64,000 nucleotides of DNA from Azonexus hydrophilus. Lineage in GTDB: Bacteria; Pseudomonadota; Gammaproteobacteria; Burkholderiales; Rhodocyclaceae. The stretch is taken from assembly GCF_905120355.1 (NCBI RefSeq), contig NZ_CAJHOB010000005.1:1-64000 (forward strand). The letters run 5' to 3'. The notes below the pieces were generated by a model, which saw only the letters and a program-made list of their open reading frames with translations, did no database searches and was not told where the DNA came from. Each line of letters opens with the position of its first letter. The first letter of the stretch is position 1. This document shows positions 53,864 to 61,983 of the stretch, in pieces. Both the position numbers and the translations under genes were made by a program.

Positions 53864-54475
53864 ATGGAAAACGTCGCTCTTCTTGCCCTGCTCACCGCGC
53901 TCATCATCGCCGGTCTGTTTCTCATGCTGCGCCGTTCGCCCAAGGATGACAGCGCCCAGCGCTTTGTCGAGCGCCGCCTGCATCCGCGCCCGGAGGTGCA
54001 CTCGCGGGTGCATTCGACCCTGCCCAAGGCCGACCCGCTCGATCCGCAGACCCGTTTCATCGAGCCGACCAAGCGCAAGCCCTATCGCCTGCTGAACGAT
54101 AGCGAGCAGGAGCTTTACCAGCGGCTGTGCGAGGCCATGCCCAATATGCGGGTGTTTGCTCAGGTCGGGGTGTCGCAGCTGGCGCTGGCGCGGGGGCGGC
54201 ATGAAGCGCAGCGCCTGAACCGCATGGCCGGTCGGGGCGTCGATTTTGTCGTTTGCGATCATGATTTTTCGATTGTCGCAGCCATCGAACTGGTCTGGCC
54301 GACGGCCGTGCCGGACGGCGACAATGCTGAAGACGTGAAACGGGTGGCCTTGCAGAGCCTGGGCATTCCGCTCATCGTCTTTTCCCCCAACAAGTTGCCC
54401 GACGTCGATGGCATCGGCCGTGCCATTGCCGACGCCATCCTGCGCCGCAAGCATCTGGAGAGCGAACGTGGCTGA
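53864..54475 (+). CDS. DUF2726 domain protein, membrane-anchored
   Basis: An N-terminal hydrophobic helix (VALLALLTALIIAGLFLML) anchors a DUF2726 domain (YRLLNDSEQELYQRLCEAMP, FAQVGVSQL, RVDFVVCDHDF-like block near residue 125) that is thought to have a restriction-endonuclease-like fold. The function is unknown. The ATG at 53864 opens the membrane helix. Length 203. Confidence 0.8.
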   Translation: MENVALLALLTALIIAGLFLMLRRSPKDDSAQRFVERRLHPRPEVHSRVHSTLPKADPLDPQTRFIEPTKRKPYRLLNDSEQELYQRLCEAMPNMRVFAQVGVSQLALARGRHEAQRLNRMAGRGVDFVVCDHDFSIVAAIELVWPTAVPDGDNAEDVKRVALQSLGIPLIVFSPNKLPDVDGIGRAIADAILRRKHLESERG

Positions 54476-54514
54476 GTCGGTGGCGGGTGTTGTGGCACGC
54501 AGCGCCGCGGCAGC

Positions 54515-55276
54515 ATGGCCGAGCTGCTGAGGCAGAGCTTTCCCGCCATCCGGCAGCGCGGGCCGTGGGGCCTGTGGCTGCGTAGCAAACGCCTGCTGCT
54601 ATTTTCTGCCCAGATCGCTCTGGCCCTGCTTAGCCCCCGTTTTCATCAGGCACCGCTGTATCAACGCACCGCCCAGGTGCTCTGCAGCAGCGCCTGGCAG
54701 ACCCTGGCCAGCTACCTGCTGGCCTGCACCCTGATCAGCGCCGTGCTGACCCGGCTGGTGACTGTCAGCGCTGCCAGCTACGGTTTGTCGCATCTGGCGC
54801 TGGAAGGCGTGTTGCGGGTCTTTGTCATCGAAATCCTGCCGCTGGCGGCAACGTTGTTTGTGGCTACCCGTGCCGTGCCGCCGGCGTTGCGCCAGTTTGC
54901 CCAGGCCAGCGTGCGCCGGCAGGCGACGCTGGCCGATGTGCTGCCTTGCGTCCTCGGTAACGCAACAGCGGTGCTGGTGCTGGCCGTGTTTGCCGGCATC
55001 CTGTCCTTGGTCGTCGCCTATCTGGTGGTGCATGGCCTCAGCCCGTGGGCGCTGCCGGCCTATGGCCGGCTGATCGGTCAGGTGTTCGATCCCGTACTCA
55101 GCCTGGTGTTGCTGAGCAAAATCGTCTGGTTCGGCCTTGCGGTCGGCCTGGCGCCAACCACCGCCGTACTTGAAACGCAGCAGACACCCGCCAGTCTGGA
55201 AATGCGTATCATGGTGCGGCTGCTTTTTGCCCTGCTGCTGGTCGAGGTGTTCTTCCTCGCCCTGCGCCTGTTCTGA
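54515..55276 (+). CDS. MlaE-like ABC transporter permease
   Basis: A 253-residue membrane protein with about five hydrophobic segments, an amphipathic start (GPWGLWLRSKRLLLFSAQ), a VLRVFVIEILPLAATLFVATR block and a coupling segment resembling MlaE, the permease of lipid-transport ABC systems. It is followed by an MCE protein and a lipoprotein but not by an ATPase gene. Divergent sequence, so family call is moderate. Confidence 0.68.
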   Translation: MAELLRQSFPAIRQRGPWGLWLRSKRLLLFSAQIALALLSPRFHQAPLYQRTAQVLCSSAWQTLASYLLACTLISAVLTRLVTVSAASYGLSHLALEGVLRVFVIEILPLAATLFVATRAVPPALRQFAQASVRRQATLADVLPCVLGNATAVLVLAVFAGILSLVVAYLVVHGLSPWALPAYGRLIGQVFDPVLSLVLLSKIVWFGLAVGLAPTTAVLETQQTPASLEMRIMVRLLFALLLVEVFFLALRLF

Positions 55277-55279
55277 GCC

Positions 55280-56182
55280 ATGTCCGAATCTCCCCTTTCC
55301 TCCCACAGCGTCCCTACCATCGCTCACGCCCAGACCAAGGCCGTCGCCCTCCTCCTGCTGGCGGGTACGCTGCTGGTCTTGTTCGTGCTGTACGTGATGC
55401 AGGCGCGCGGGGTGTTTACGGAAAACCAGCAACTGTTGCTGGTGGCCGAAAACGCTGAAGGGGTGACGGTGGGCAGCGACCTCAGCTTTTCCGGTTTTCC
55501 CATTGGCCGGGTCAGCCGGATCGAACTGGCCGAGGACGGCAAGGCGCACATCCACCTCGATATTCCCGTGGCGCAGGCGCGTTGGCTGCGTACCTCGTCC
55601 ATTTTCACCCTGGAGCGCAATGTCGTCGGCAGTGCCAAATTGCGTGCCTACAGCGGCCTGCTCGACGACCCCCAGTTGCCGGATGGCGCCCGGCGTGACG
55701 TGCTGATCGGCGACGCTGCCGCCGGTGTGCCGGAACTGGTGGCGACCGCGCACAAACTCATCGACAACCTGGAACGCCTGAGCAACGCCGATTCCGCCCT
55801 GAGCGGCACGCTCGCCAACCTGCAGCAATTTTCCGCCAGCCTGAATGGCAAACACGGTGCCCTGGGCGCGCTGCTGGGTAACGAAAAGGATGTGGCCAAA
55901 GTCATTGCCAGCCTGGAGCAGACCCGGGCACTGCTGGTTGATGCCCGTGCCAGTCTGCAGAAACTCGATGCCAGTTTGGTGAATATGCAGGCCATCAGCA
56001 GTGATCTGCGCCCGATTGTCGATGACGCCAAGGCCATCAGCGGCAACGTGCGTGGCGCCAGCGAAGATCTCGATGCACTGCGTGCCGAGGTCGATCTCAA
56101 CCTGCGCAAGGTCTCTGGCATGGTGGATGAGCTCAACCGCAAATGGCCTTTTGCCCGCGAGCAAAAGCTGGAGTTGCCCTGA
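55280..56182 (+). CDS. MlaD-like MCE-domain protein
   Basis: One N-terminal helix (AVALLLLAGTLLVLFVLYVM) then an MCE domain (ENAEGVTVGSDLSFSGFPIGRVSRIEL) and a long coiled helix to the end. MCE proteins form hexameric lipid channels across the periplasm. Its start is 3 bases after the permease stop, and its stop overlaps the lipoprotein start, so the three are one operon. Confidence 0.86.
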   Translation: MSESPLSSHSVPTIAHAQTKAVALLLLAGTLLVLFVLYVMQARGVFTENQQLLLVAENAEGVTVGSDLSFSGFPIGRVSRIELAEDGKAHIHLDIPVAQARWLRTSSIFTLERNVVGSAKLRAYSGLLDDPQLPDGARRDVLIGDAAAGVPELVATAHKLIDNLERLSNADSALSGTLANLQQFSASLNGKHGALGALLGNEKDVAKVIASLEQTRALLVDARASLQKLDASLVNMQAISSDLRPIVDDAKAISGNVRGASEDLDALRAEVDLNLRKVSGMVDELNRKWPFAREQKLELP

Positions 56183-56844
56183 TGCGCTGCCTCTTCACCT
56201 TGGCTTTGAGCGCCCTGCTGCTGGCGGCCTGTGCCCACCAGCCCCCGCCACCGGACTGGCTGCTTGTCGCCCGCAGCGCCAGCGAACAGCATGCCCGCCT
56301 CTATCTCGAAGGGCGTGACCGGTTGGCGCAAAGCCAGCTCCAGACCGCCCGCGCTGCCACAGCCCGTACCGGCAACGCCAGCGCCATGGCACGGATCGAA
56401 CTACACGCCTGCGCCGCCCGAATCGCCAGCCTGCAGCCCCCCGCCTGCCCTGAATTCCAACCGTTGGCTGACGATGCCGGCCAAGCCGAGAACGCGTATT
56501 TTCGCTATCTCACCGGTCAGCTGGTCGAAGGCGATCTGGCCCTGCTGCCCGCTACCCAACAGGCCGCATGGCGCAATCCGTCCAGCCTGAGCGACATCAC
56601 CGACCCCCTCAGTCGTCTGCTCGCGGCCGCCGTGCTCCTGCACGCCGGCCGCTTGCCACCCGCCGCCTACCAAATCGCCATCGATACCGCCAGCCAGCAA
56701 GGCTGGCGCCGCCCCCTCGCCCACTGGCTGCAACTGGAAGAGGCGCGATTGAACCATGCCGGCGATGCAGCCGCTGCGGCTGCCATGGCGCGGCAACGGG
56801 CGCGGCTGCTGGCGGATTTGCCGGAAGCAGCGGTGGAACGCTGA
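56182..56844 (+). CDS. lipoprotein of the MCE operon
   Basis: A lipoprotein signal peptide with lipobox LAAC (MRCLFTLALSALLLAAC) followed by an Ala-rich helical protein (220 residues) with TPR-like helix pairs. It is in the place where MlaC or an auxiliary lipoprotein is usual, but no STAS or MlaC motif is seen. Start overlaps the MCE stop (TGATG). Confidence 0.68.
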   Translation: MRCLFTLALSALLLAACAHQPPPPDWLLVARSASEQHARLYLEGRDRLAQSQLQTARAATARTGNASAMARIELHACAARIASLQPPACPEFQPLADDAGQAENAYFRYLTGQLVEGDLALLPATQQAAWRNPSSLSDITDPLSRLLAAAVLLHAGRLPPAAYQIAIDTASQQGWRRPLAHWLQLEEARLNHAGDAAAAAAMARQRARLLADLPEAAVER

Positions 56845-56928
56845 AGTCCGGTTGCAGGTGCCTTCAGAAGATTTGCAACAGGCCTGGTCACTGCGGGTAA
56901 AACGCAAAGACATGCTGACACGTTCTCA

Positions 56929-57351
56929 TCAGCGTGCCTCCCAGGGGTTGATGACGTTCACCCCGGCAGCCTCAAAAGGGGTGGTGTCACGGGTGGCGAC
57001 GGCGAAGCCGTTGGCAAGGGCAATGGCGGCAATGAAAGCATCGGCCGTTGCAACGGCCAAGCCAGCAGCGCGGGACGTGGCCAGCAACTCGGCATAAGAC
57101 TTTGTGCAAGCCATGTCGAACGGCAACACCCGGTTGGCGAACAGCGGCAGCAAGCGCTTTTCCAAATTCTCATGCAGGCTGTCCCGGCGCTTTCCCGCCG
57201 GCATCAGCGCGACACCCGCACGCAACTCAGCCACCGTGATCGTGGACAGGTAGAGCGTTTCCAGCGCTTGCGCGTCCATCCAGTCAAGGACGCGGGCATT
57301 TGGTTCCAGGCGCTGCGGCTCCGAAATTACGTTCGTATCGAGCAGGATCAT
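56929..57351 (-). CDS. PIN-domain toxin, FitB/VapC-like
   Basis: A ribonuclease-type PIN protein: ILLDTNVISE (first Asp), STITVAELRAG (Glu), ATADAFIAAIA (acidic) and AVATRDTTPFEAAG (Asp). It is 140 residues. Start overlaps the antitoxin stop (ATGA), so the pair is a type II toxin-antitoxin module. Confidence 0.9.
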   Translation of the reverse strand: MILLDTNVISEPQRLEPNARVLDWMDAQALETLYLSTITVAELRAGVALMPAGKRRDSLHENLEKRLLPLFANRVLPFDMACTKSYAELLATSRAAGLAVATADAFIAAIALANGFAVATRDTTPFEAAGVNVINPWEAR

Positions 57352-57605
57352 TCGATGCTCACCGCACGGGCCGGAGACTTGATGCGTGCGCTCTCAAACA
57401 AGGAGTGTTCTTCATCGGTCAGGCCGCCAGCCTCGCGGGCGATGGAAGCCAGGAGCGAGCCAAGTTTCACACGCCCTTCCGGCTTGGTTGCCCGCTCCAG
57501 AATGTCGCGGATTTCGGCCTCGGTGCTGCGGCCATGATGGGCGGCTTGGATTCGGATGGCTCTATGCACCTCATCGGGCAGATTTCTTACATTCACGTTC
57601 GCCAC
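57348..57605 (-). CDS. FitA-like ribbon-helix-helix antitoxin
   Basis: VANVNVRNLPDEVHRAIR starts the ribbon-helix-helix; the AAHHGRSTEAEIRDILERA helix is typical of FitA/StbC antitoxins. The C-terminal half binds the PIN toxin. GTG at 57605 has GGAG at 9 bases and gives the family start; ATG at 57620 is the alternative. It precedes the toxin with overlap. Confidence 0.87.
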   Translation of the reverse strand: MANVNVRNLPDEVHRAIRIQAAHHGRSTEAEIRDILERATKPEGRVKLGSLLASIAREAGGLTDEEHSLFESARIKSPARAVSIE

Positions 57606-57625
57606 TTGATATATCTCCATCTATA

Positions 57626-57669
57626 AACCATCAATGATCCCATTGTATGGTTATGATACCGAAGCGCAA
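57626..57669 (-). promoter_or_regulatory. toxin-antitoxin promoter with operator
   Basis: On the minus strand TTGCGC (57664-57669), 16-base spacer, TACAAT (57642-57647). An inverted repeat AACCAT-CAATG / CATTG-TATGGTT (57626-57652, one base offset) overlaps the -10, the right place for FitA autorepression. Confidence 0.6.
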
Positions 57670-57725
57670 GCCTTCAGGCCTCGGTAAGCGTCCGTTTGCG
57701 AGATCTTTTTCCCGCGTGCGCCAAA

Positions 57726-58292
57726 TTACAACCCTTCCGTGCCCCGATACAACTCCGCCACCGGCAGGGAAAATTCCAGGCTGGGCAGGGTCAGCACGCC
57801 GTCCGGTTGCGGGCGCTGCGTGGACCACTGGTTCTCCGTGCGCACATAGGCCACCACCTCCGGGTTGTCCTGCCCGATCAGAACGTACTCGCGCAAGGAA
57901 TCCAGCGTGCGGTAAGCAAACAGTTTTTCGCGGCGGTCAATGCGCTCGGTACTGGGAGACATGACCTCTACCAGCACCGAGGGTTGCGTGCGAAAGTGGC
58001 TGGCTTGATCGGCCGGATTGCAGGCCACCATGATGTCCGGGTAGTAAAAAAAATCTTCTTCATTGACCGACAGGCGAACTTTGAGATCCGCCATGAACAC
58101 CCGGCACGGACCACCCGCCAGGTGGCGATGCAGGGCGGCAGCCAGATTGAGGCAGATAATGTTATGGCGAGCGCTGGCGCCGCTCATGGCATGCACTTCG
58201 CCGGCCAGATATTCATGCCGCTCGGCGGCGATTTCTTCCCCGTTCAGGTAGTCTGCGACAGAAAGCGTTTCACGAATTTGCGCGAGGGCCAT
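57726..58292 (-). CDS. Uma2 family endonuclease
   Basis: A PD-(D/E)XK nuclease-fold protein of the Uma2 (DUF820) family: RHEYLAGEVHAMSGAS, then YYPDIMV (Asp) and LVEVMSPSTERIDR (Glu). 188 residues. These proteins are common in accessory regions; substrate and role are not established. Divergent from a second Uma2 gene. Confidence 0.87.
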   Translation of the reverse strand: MALAQIRETLSVADYLNGEEIAAERHEYLAGEVHAMSGASARHNIICLNLAAALHRHLAGGPCRVFMADLKVRLSVNEEDFFYYPDIMVACNPADQASHFRTQPSVLVEVMSPSTERIDRREKLFAYRTLDSLREYVLIGQDNPEVVAYVRTENQWSTQRPQPDGVLTLPSLEFSLPVAELYRGTEGL

Positions 58293-58459
58293 GGGTCATC
58301 TCCATTTGTCTGGGCTTCGATGCGGATTGCTGCTGTGGATTGTCGCATGCAGCAGCGCGGCAGTGCGATGCTGGTTTATTGTGGCGAACTGAAGCAACAA
58401 GACCACCGAGGCGAAAGTCATTTCCGCCACTTTGTTTCGCTCCGGGTAAGGGCGGACGA

Positions 58460-58488
58460 TTGCCGCGCGCCACGTCTATCGCTATGCT
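58460..58488 (+). promoter_or_regulatory. putative promoter of the second Uma2 gene
   Basis: TTGCCG (58460-58465), 17-base spacer, TATGCT (58483-58488), 32 bases before the Uma2 ATG. The match is moderate. Confidence 0.4.
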
Positions 58489-58520
58489 CAAAACCCCTGC
58501 CCTCCCCTGCGAGAACGAAA

Positions 58521-59093
58521 ATGAGCCTGCCGCAAGCCAAAATGCCGTTGGGAGCCGACGATTACCTGGCCTGGGAACAGGAGCAGCCTTGTCGACATGA
58601 ATACATCGACGGTGAAGTTTTCGCCATGAGTGGCGCCTCGGATGCGCACGGCACGGCAGCAGGAAATCTTTTCGCAGCCTTGCATACCTTTACCCGCGGC
58701 ACCCCCTGCAAACCCTTCATCGCCGACATGAAAGTGCAGGTCGCAGCCGCCAACAGCTTCTACTACCCGGATATCCTCGTGACCTGCGATCCGCGTGACC
58801 GCACGCCAGAAGCCAGCCACGTCAAGCAACACCCCTGCCTCATCGTTGAAGTGCTCTCCCCCAGCACCGAAGCCTACGACCGTGGTAACAAGTTTGCCGC
58901 CTACCGCCAGCTCGAAGCGTTGCAGGAATACGCCCTGGTCAGCCTCGAAGCCCGGCGCATCGAAATCTTTCGCCGCGATGCCACCGGCCACTGGGTGTTG
59001 CACCCCTTCGCCCTTGATGAAACCCTCGAACTCGCCAGCCTCGACTTCCGCTGCCCCGTTGCCGAGATTTTTGAAGGTGTTGAAGGCGAGTGA
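58521..59093 (+). CDS. Uma2 family endonuclease (second copy)
   Basis: Same fold as the divergent neighbour: CRHEYIDGEVFAMSGAS, FYYPDILV, LIVEVLSPSTEAYDRGNKF; 190 residues. The two share the block order but are clearly diverged, so they are old paralogues or separate arrivals. The stop is immediately followed by a truncated HipA sequence on the other strand. Confidence 0.87.
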   Translation: MSLPQAKMPLGADDYLAWEQEQPCRHEYIDGEVFAMSGASDAHGTAAGNLFAALHTFTRGTPCKPFIADMKVQVAAANSFYYPDILVTCDPRDRTPEASHVKQHPCLIVEVLSPSTEAYDRGNKFAAYRQLEALQEYALVSLEARRIEIFRRDATGHWVLHPFALDETLELASLDFRCPVAEIFEGVEGE

Positions 59094-59263
59094 AAGAACG
59101 GATGCAGGTCGCGCGGCCAACGCCAGGGTTCGTCGCGCACCGGCATGGTTAGGCTGATGAAATCGGCCGCATCAGCGCCCGGTAAATACTTGAGCACATA
59201 CTCGTCGCGTTCGCGGTAGAGTTGGGCAACGGTCTTGCCACTGACCTGGACGTCGAGCTTCAT
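59094..59263 (-). pseudogene. HipA N-terminal fragment
   Basis: From ATG 59263 the minus strand reads LDVQVSGKTVAQLYRERDE, KYLPGADAADFISLTMPVR and a DLHPFF end, the N-terminal region of HipA-type kinases. The resemblance stops at 59094, exactly where the Uma2 stop ends on the other strand; the rest of HipA, including the kinase core, is missing. No intact hipB is upstream. This is a remnant of a toxin-antitoxin gene cut by recombination. Confidence 0.7.
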
Positions 59264-59573
59264 GGCAAGTCACCTTGGCGCTGTTCGGCCAAGATTGCCG
59301 CTCGTCCGCGTTGCGGAGGTCGGGCGGGCTGTCGGTGGGCGTACAGGTCTCCACTGTGACAGCCTAAGGTGGGCATTCGGCTGAACGGTGTGCCATTCCG
59401 GCGTGGCACAGCTACAGGCTGTGCCATCATTGTTTTGTCATGCGGCAGGGATGCGCAGCATGGCGCGGGCTTCACGTCGCGGCGCATGCGGCGCGAACAG
59501 GTGAGTGCCGGGAAATCGCCACGGCAGCGGGTTTGCTGCAGAGCGGGGCGTGTGCTGGGCGATTCTCCAATAG
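59264..59573. other. intergenic stretch between HipA remnant and pilA promoter
   Basis: No gene is supported here. The minus frame upstream of the HipA fragment (to 59580) contains a basic Arg/Gln-rich stretch but does not resemble HipB. The segment probably holds upstream sites for a sigma-54 activator such as PilR, but no clear pair of repeats was found. Confidence 0.5.
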
Positions 59574-59591
59574 TTGGCATGGCATATGCTT
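59574..59591 (+). promoter_or_regulatory. sigma-54 promoter of pilA
   Basis: TTGGCATG-GCAT-ATGCTT matches the -24/-12 consensus YTGGCACGRNNNTTGCWW except at two positions, with GG and GC at the required spacing. It lies 50 bases before the pilA ATG. rpoN is in this window. Confidence 0.75.
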
Positions 59592-59641
59592 ATAGCCCCA
59601 CCAGCGGAGTATCCCGCCTTTTTCCTCCAAGGAGATTCAAC

Positions 59642-60067
59642 ATGAAAAAGATGCAACAAGGTTTTACCCTGATCGAACTGATGATCGTTGTGGCGATTAT
59701 CGGTATCTTGGCTGCTGTGGCACTGCCGGCTTATCAGGACTACACGGTCCGCGGCCGCGTCTCTGAATTGGCAATTATGGCTTCTGGTGCTAAGGCTACT
59801 GTGAGTGAGAATATTGCCAACAACGGTGGCGCGATTCCTGCTGACGCATGTGTCGGTGTGAGCGTGTTTTCCTCTGCAACCAAAAATACCGCTAGCTTGG
59901 CATGCACTGCCGCCACTGGTGTGTTGACCGTTACAGGGACAACTGCAGCCCAAGGTGTGGTGTTGGTTTATACGCCGACACCGAGTGCTGGCAAAGTAGA
60001 ATGGAAGTGCACCACTGCATCGGCGGCAAAATACAAGTATGTTCCTGCTGAGTGCCGTCAATCATAA
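59642..60067 (+). CDS. pilA: type IV major pilin PilA
   Basis: Short class III leader MKKMQQG, cleaved before Phe8, followed by the pilin helix [20 protein letters not shown] with the mature Glu5. Length 141 (134 mature). Four cysteines (70, 88, 123, 138) can form two disulfides, the last closing the C-terminal D-loop. The product is the pilus subunit. It has an aaggag site, a sigma-54 promoter upstream and a terminator after it. The genes that follow encode membrane phospho-transferases that may modify it. Confidence 0.95.
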   Translation: MKKMQQGFTLIELMIVVAIIGILAAVALPAYQDYTVRGRVSELAIMASGAKATVSENIANNGGAIPADACVGVSVFSSATKNTASLACTAATGVLTVTGTTAAQGVVLVYTPTPSAGKVEWKCTTASAAKYKYVPAECRQS

Positions 60068-60082
60068 AATTGGCTGAAGCAA

Positions 60083-60108
60083 AGAAGAGGGCTACGCCCT
60101 CTTTTTTT
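60083..60108 (+). terminator. intrinsic terminator after pilA
   Basis: AGAGGGC-TAC-GCCCTCT (60086-60102) followed by a run of T to 60108. It begins 16 bases after the pilA stop; partial read-through would feed the next gene. Confidence 0.85.
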
Positions 60109-60121
60109 GTTTGAATTTTTT

Positions 60122-61495
60122 ATGAGATTCATTGTTTTGAAGAAATTTTTGGCTGGCTGGAGTGCGGCAATATTATTTAATATTATTCCTGCATTATTTG
60201 CGATTACAGTTGGCTATGATAGAGGTTTGTTTGTACTTGAGAGCTTGCCGCTTGTTCTGTTGGCGGGAGTGGAGGCTGGTTTTTTTGTATTTATTTATGG
60301 GGTTTTTTTTGCTGGGTTGGAACTGATTTACGGCGTATCTCAGGCTTATCCTCTTTTTGAGGCTACCCAATTAATTGATGTGGTGGAATTTTTGCCAAAT
60401 GCCAATAAAAAATACATTTTGCTTGTTGCGATGTATTTTTTTGTGTTTTTTGGGGTTGTTTTTTTGGGTGCTAAGCTTTCTCGTTTTTCTGGGAAGTTTT
60501 CTTTATCAATCGTTGTATTGATGATTTGCGGTTTTTCTTTGGGAGAAAAATTTAATAACTTTTCTTATGAGTCAGAAAAATTTTTCATTCTAAATCAAAC
60601 CTTGGTAGGGGGGGTTTATTTTAGTTTAGAGGGAAGCAGGAGGTTTAATAATGCCCCTCAAGAAAAAAAAGAAGGGGGTGTGCCTTTTGCGTTGTGGGAG
60701 CACTCTAATGTGCCGATGAATGTCTGGGCGGGTGGCGTGCTGCCTAAAAAAATTCTTTTTGTAATGGTTGAGTCTTGGGGGATGCCCATAAATCAAGAAG
60801 AATATATTTATCAACTAAGGAATTTGAAGAGCAAAAAAAATATAAAAATTCTTAATGAGGGTTTAATAAAGTATGGTGGAGGTACTGCTGTTGCAGAGCT
60901 TCGTGAGTTGTGTAGGCTATATCCTCATGCATTGTCGTTCAGAGATATTCCTGAAGATTTTGCAAAGAATTGTTTGCCAAGAAAATTGCGGGACGAGGGC
61001 CGTCTGACTGTTGCTTTGCATGCTGCATCGGGCCATATGTACCACAGAGAAGATTGGTACCCCCGAATAGGATTTGAAGAAACTTATTTTTTTGATAACC
61101 CTATTGCCAAGGCTCGGAAATGCTTTAGTTTTCCGGGGTATTGTGATGTGGATTTTATTGATGCTGTAAAAAATAAGATTATTTCTAGTGAATCCATATT
61201 TTTTTATTGGTTAACCCTAAATTCTCATATCCCTTACGATGCAAGAGACTTGAAGCGCAGGGATGATGGTATTTGTCGCATTTTGGGAATTGAGGCCAGG
61301 GATCGTTGTATTCATTTTCAATTGCTGCAAGAGTTTTTTTCTGATTTTGCGGAAAAATTTGATGATCCTGGGGTAAAAGATTTGCATGTGGTTTTTGTTG
61401 GAGATCACTCGCCTCCATTTTTGGGTGTTGGAATTAGGAAGTATTTTTCAAAAGACGACATGGTTCCATTTTTGTATTTGAGGGTGGGGAAGTGA
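60122..61495 (+). CDS. AT-rich membrane sulfatase-fold phosphotransferase, pilin-linked
   Basis: An N-terminal half with four or five hydrophobic segments (IPALFAITVGYD, VLLAGVEAGFFVFIYGVFF, YFFVFFGVVFLGA) and a C-terminal alkaline phosphatase/sulfatase domain: FVMVESWGMP, a candidate Thr nucleophile in GGGTAVAELREL, FYWLTLNSHIPYD, and FVGDHSPPF. This is the layout of phosphoethanolamine/phosphoglycerol transferases such as those that modify pilin in Neisseria. Base composition is far more AT-rich than all neighbours and includes many 7-8 base homopolymers, so recent transfer is likely. ATG at 60122. Function is inferred from fold and position. Confidence 0.72.
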   Translation: MRFIVLKKFLAGWSAAILFNIIPALFAITVGYDRGLFVLESLPLVLLAGVEAGFFVFIYGVFFAGLELIYGVSQAYPLFEATQLIDVVEFLPNANKKYILLVAMYFFVFFGVVFLGAKLSRFSGKFSLSIVVLMICGFSLGEKFNNFSYESEKFFILNQTLVGGVYFSLEGSRRFNNAPQEKKEGGVPFALWEHSNVPMNVWAGGVLPKKILFVMVESWGMPINQEEYIYQLRNLKSKKNIKILNEGLIKYGGGTAVAELRELCRLYPHALSFRDIPEDFAKNCLPRKLRDEGRLTVALHAASGHMYHREDWYPRIGFEETYFFDNPIAKARKCFSFPGYCDVDFIDAVKNKIISSESIFFYWLTLNSHIPYDARDLKRRDDGICRILGIEARDRCIHFQLLQEFFSDFAEKFDDPGVKDLHVVFVGDHSPPFLGVGIRKYFSKDDMVPFLYLRVGK

Positions 61496-61581
61496 CTGTT
61501 TTGTGGAATTTTTATCTTGCAGAATTTTGGATTTATCAAGGGTTTGCCAAAATTTTCCAAGGTGGTTGAGATTTTTTGCCC

Positions 61582-61983
61582 ATGTCCTCTTTTTCTGTTT
61601 CGTTTGCATCTATTTCTTTGCGCACTACCTTGGCACAAGGTGTTGCGTTGTGCGTTTTGTTGGCTTTGTGGGCGCCCAACCTGCTGGGTGTTCCAGCGCT
61701 AGCGGATCAGGTAGAAATTGCAGTCCTGGGTGCTGTGTTGTGGCTGCTGTGCGTGGCACTGCTGGGGCGCTTGTGGTTGGTGTTGGTGCTGGCCTTGCCC
61801 GCCGCGCTGGTGTGGCCACTGGAGTTGTGGTTGCGCTGGCACAACGGCACCCCCATTTCGCCCCATTTGGCAGCGCTGGTGCTCGAGAGCAATTGGGCAG
61901 AGAGTGCTAATTTTTTATCCGCCTACGGGTTTGGTTTGGTTTGGTTTGGTTTGGTTTGGTTTGGCTGGTGCTGTATGCAGTGA
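61582..61983 (+). CDS. phosphoethanolamine transferase, N-terminal part (OFF frame)
   Basis: From ATG 61582 the frame encodes four transmembrane helices (VALCVLLALWAPNLLGVP, LGAVLWLLCVALLG, LWLVLVLALPAALVWPL) and then enters the TTTGG repeat, where it reads FGLVWFGLVWFG and stops at 61981-61983. The continuing gene is in another frame from the repeat on. Six copies instead of seven would join the two parts into a 581-residue protein. As sequenced the gene is broken. Confidence 0.75.
   Translation: MSSFSVSFASISLRTTLAQGVALCVLLALWAPNLLGVPALADQVEIAVLGAVLWLLCVALLGRLWLVLVLALPAALVWPLELWLRWHNGTPISPHLAALVLESNWAESANFLSAYGFGLVWFGLVWFGWCCMQ
61930..61964 (+). repeat. seven tandem TTTGG units, phase-variation tract
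   Basis: TTTGG is repeated exactly seven times inside a coding transmembrane segment; three units encode FGLVW. Unit length 5 is not a multiple of 3, so each gain or loss shifts the frame. Seven units: stop at 61983. Eight: stop at 62095. Six or nine: full-length ORF to 63332. Confidence 0.9.
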
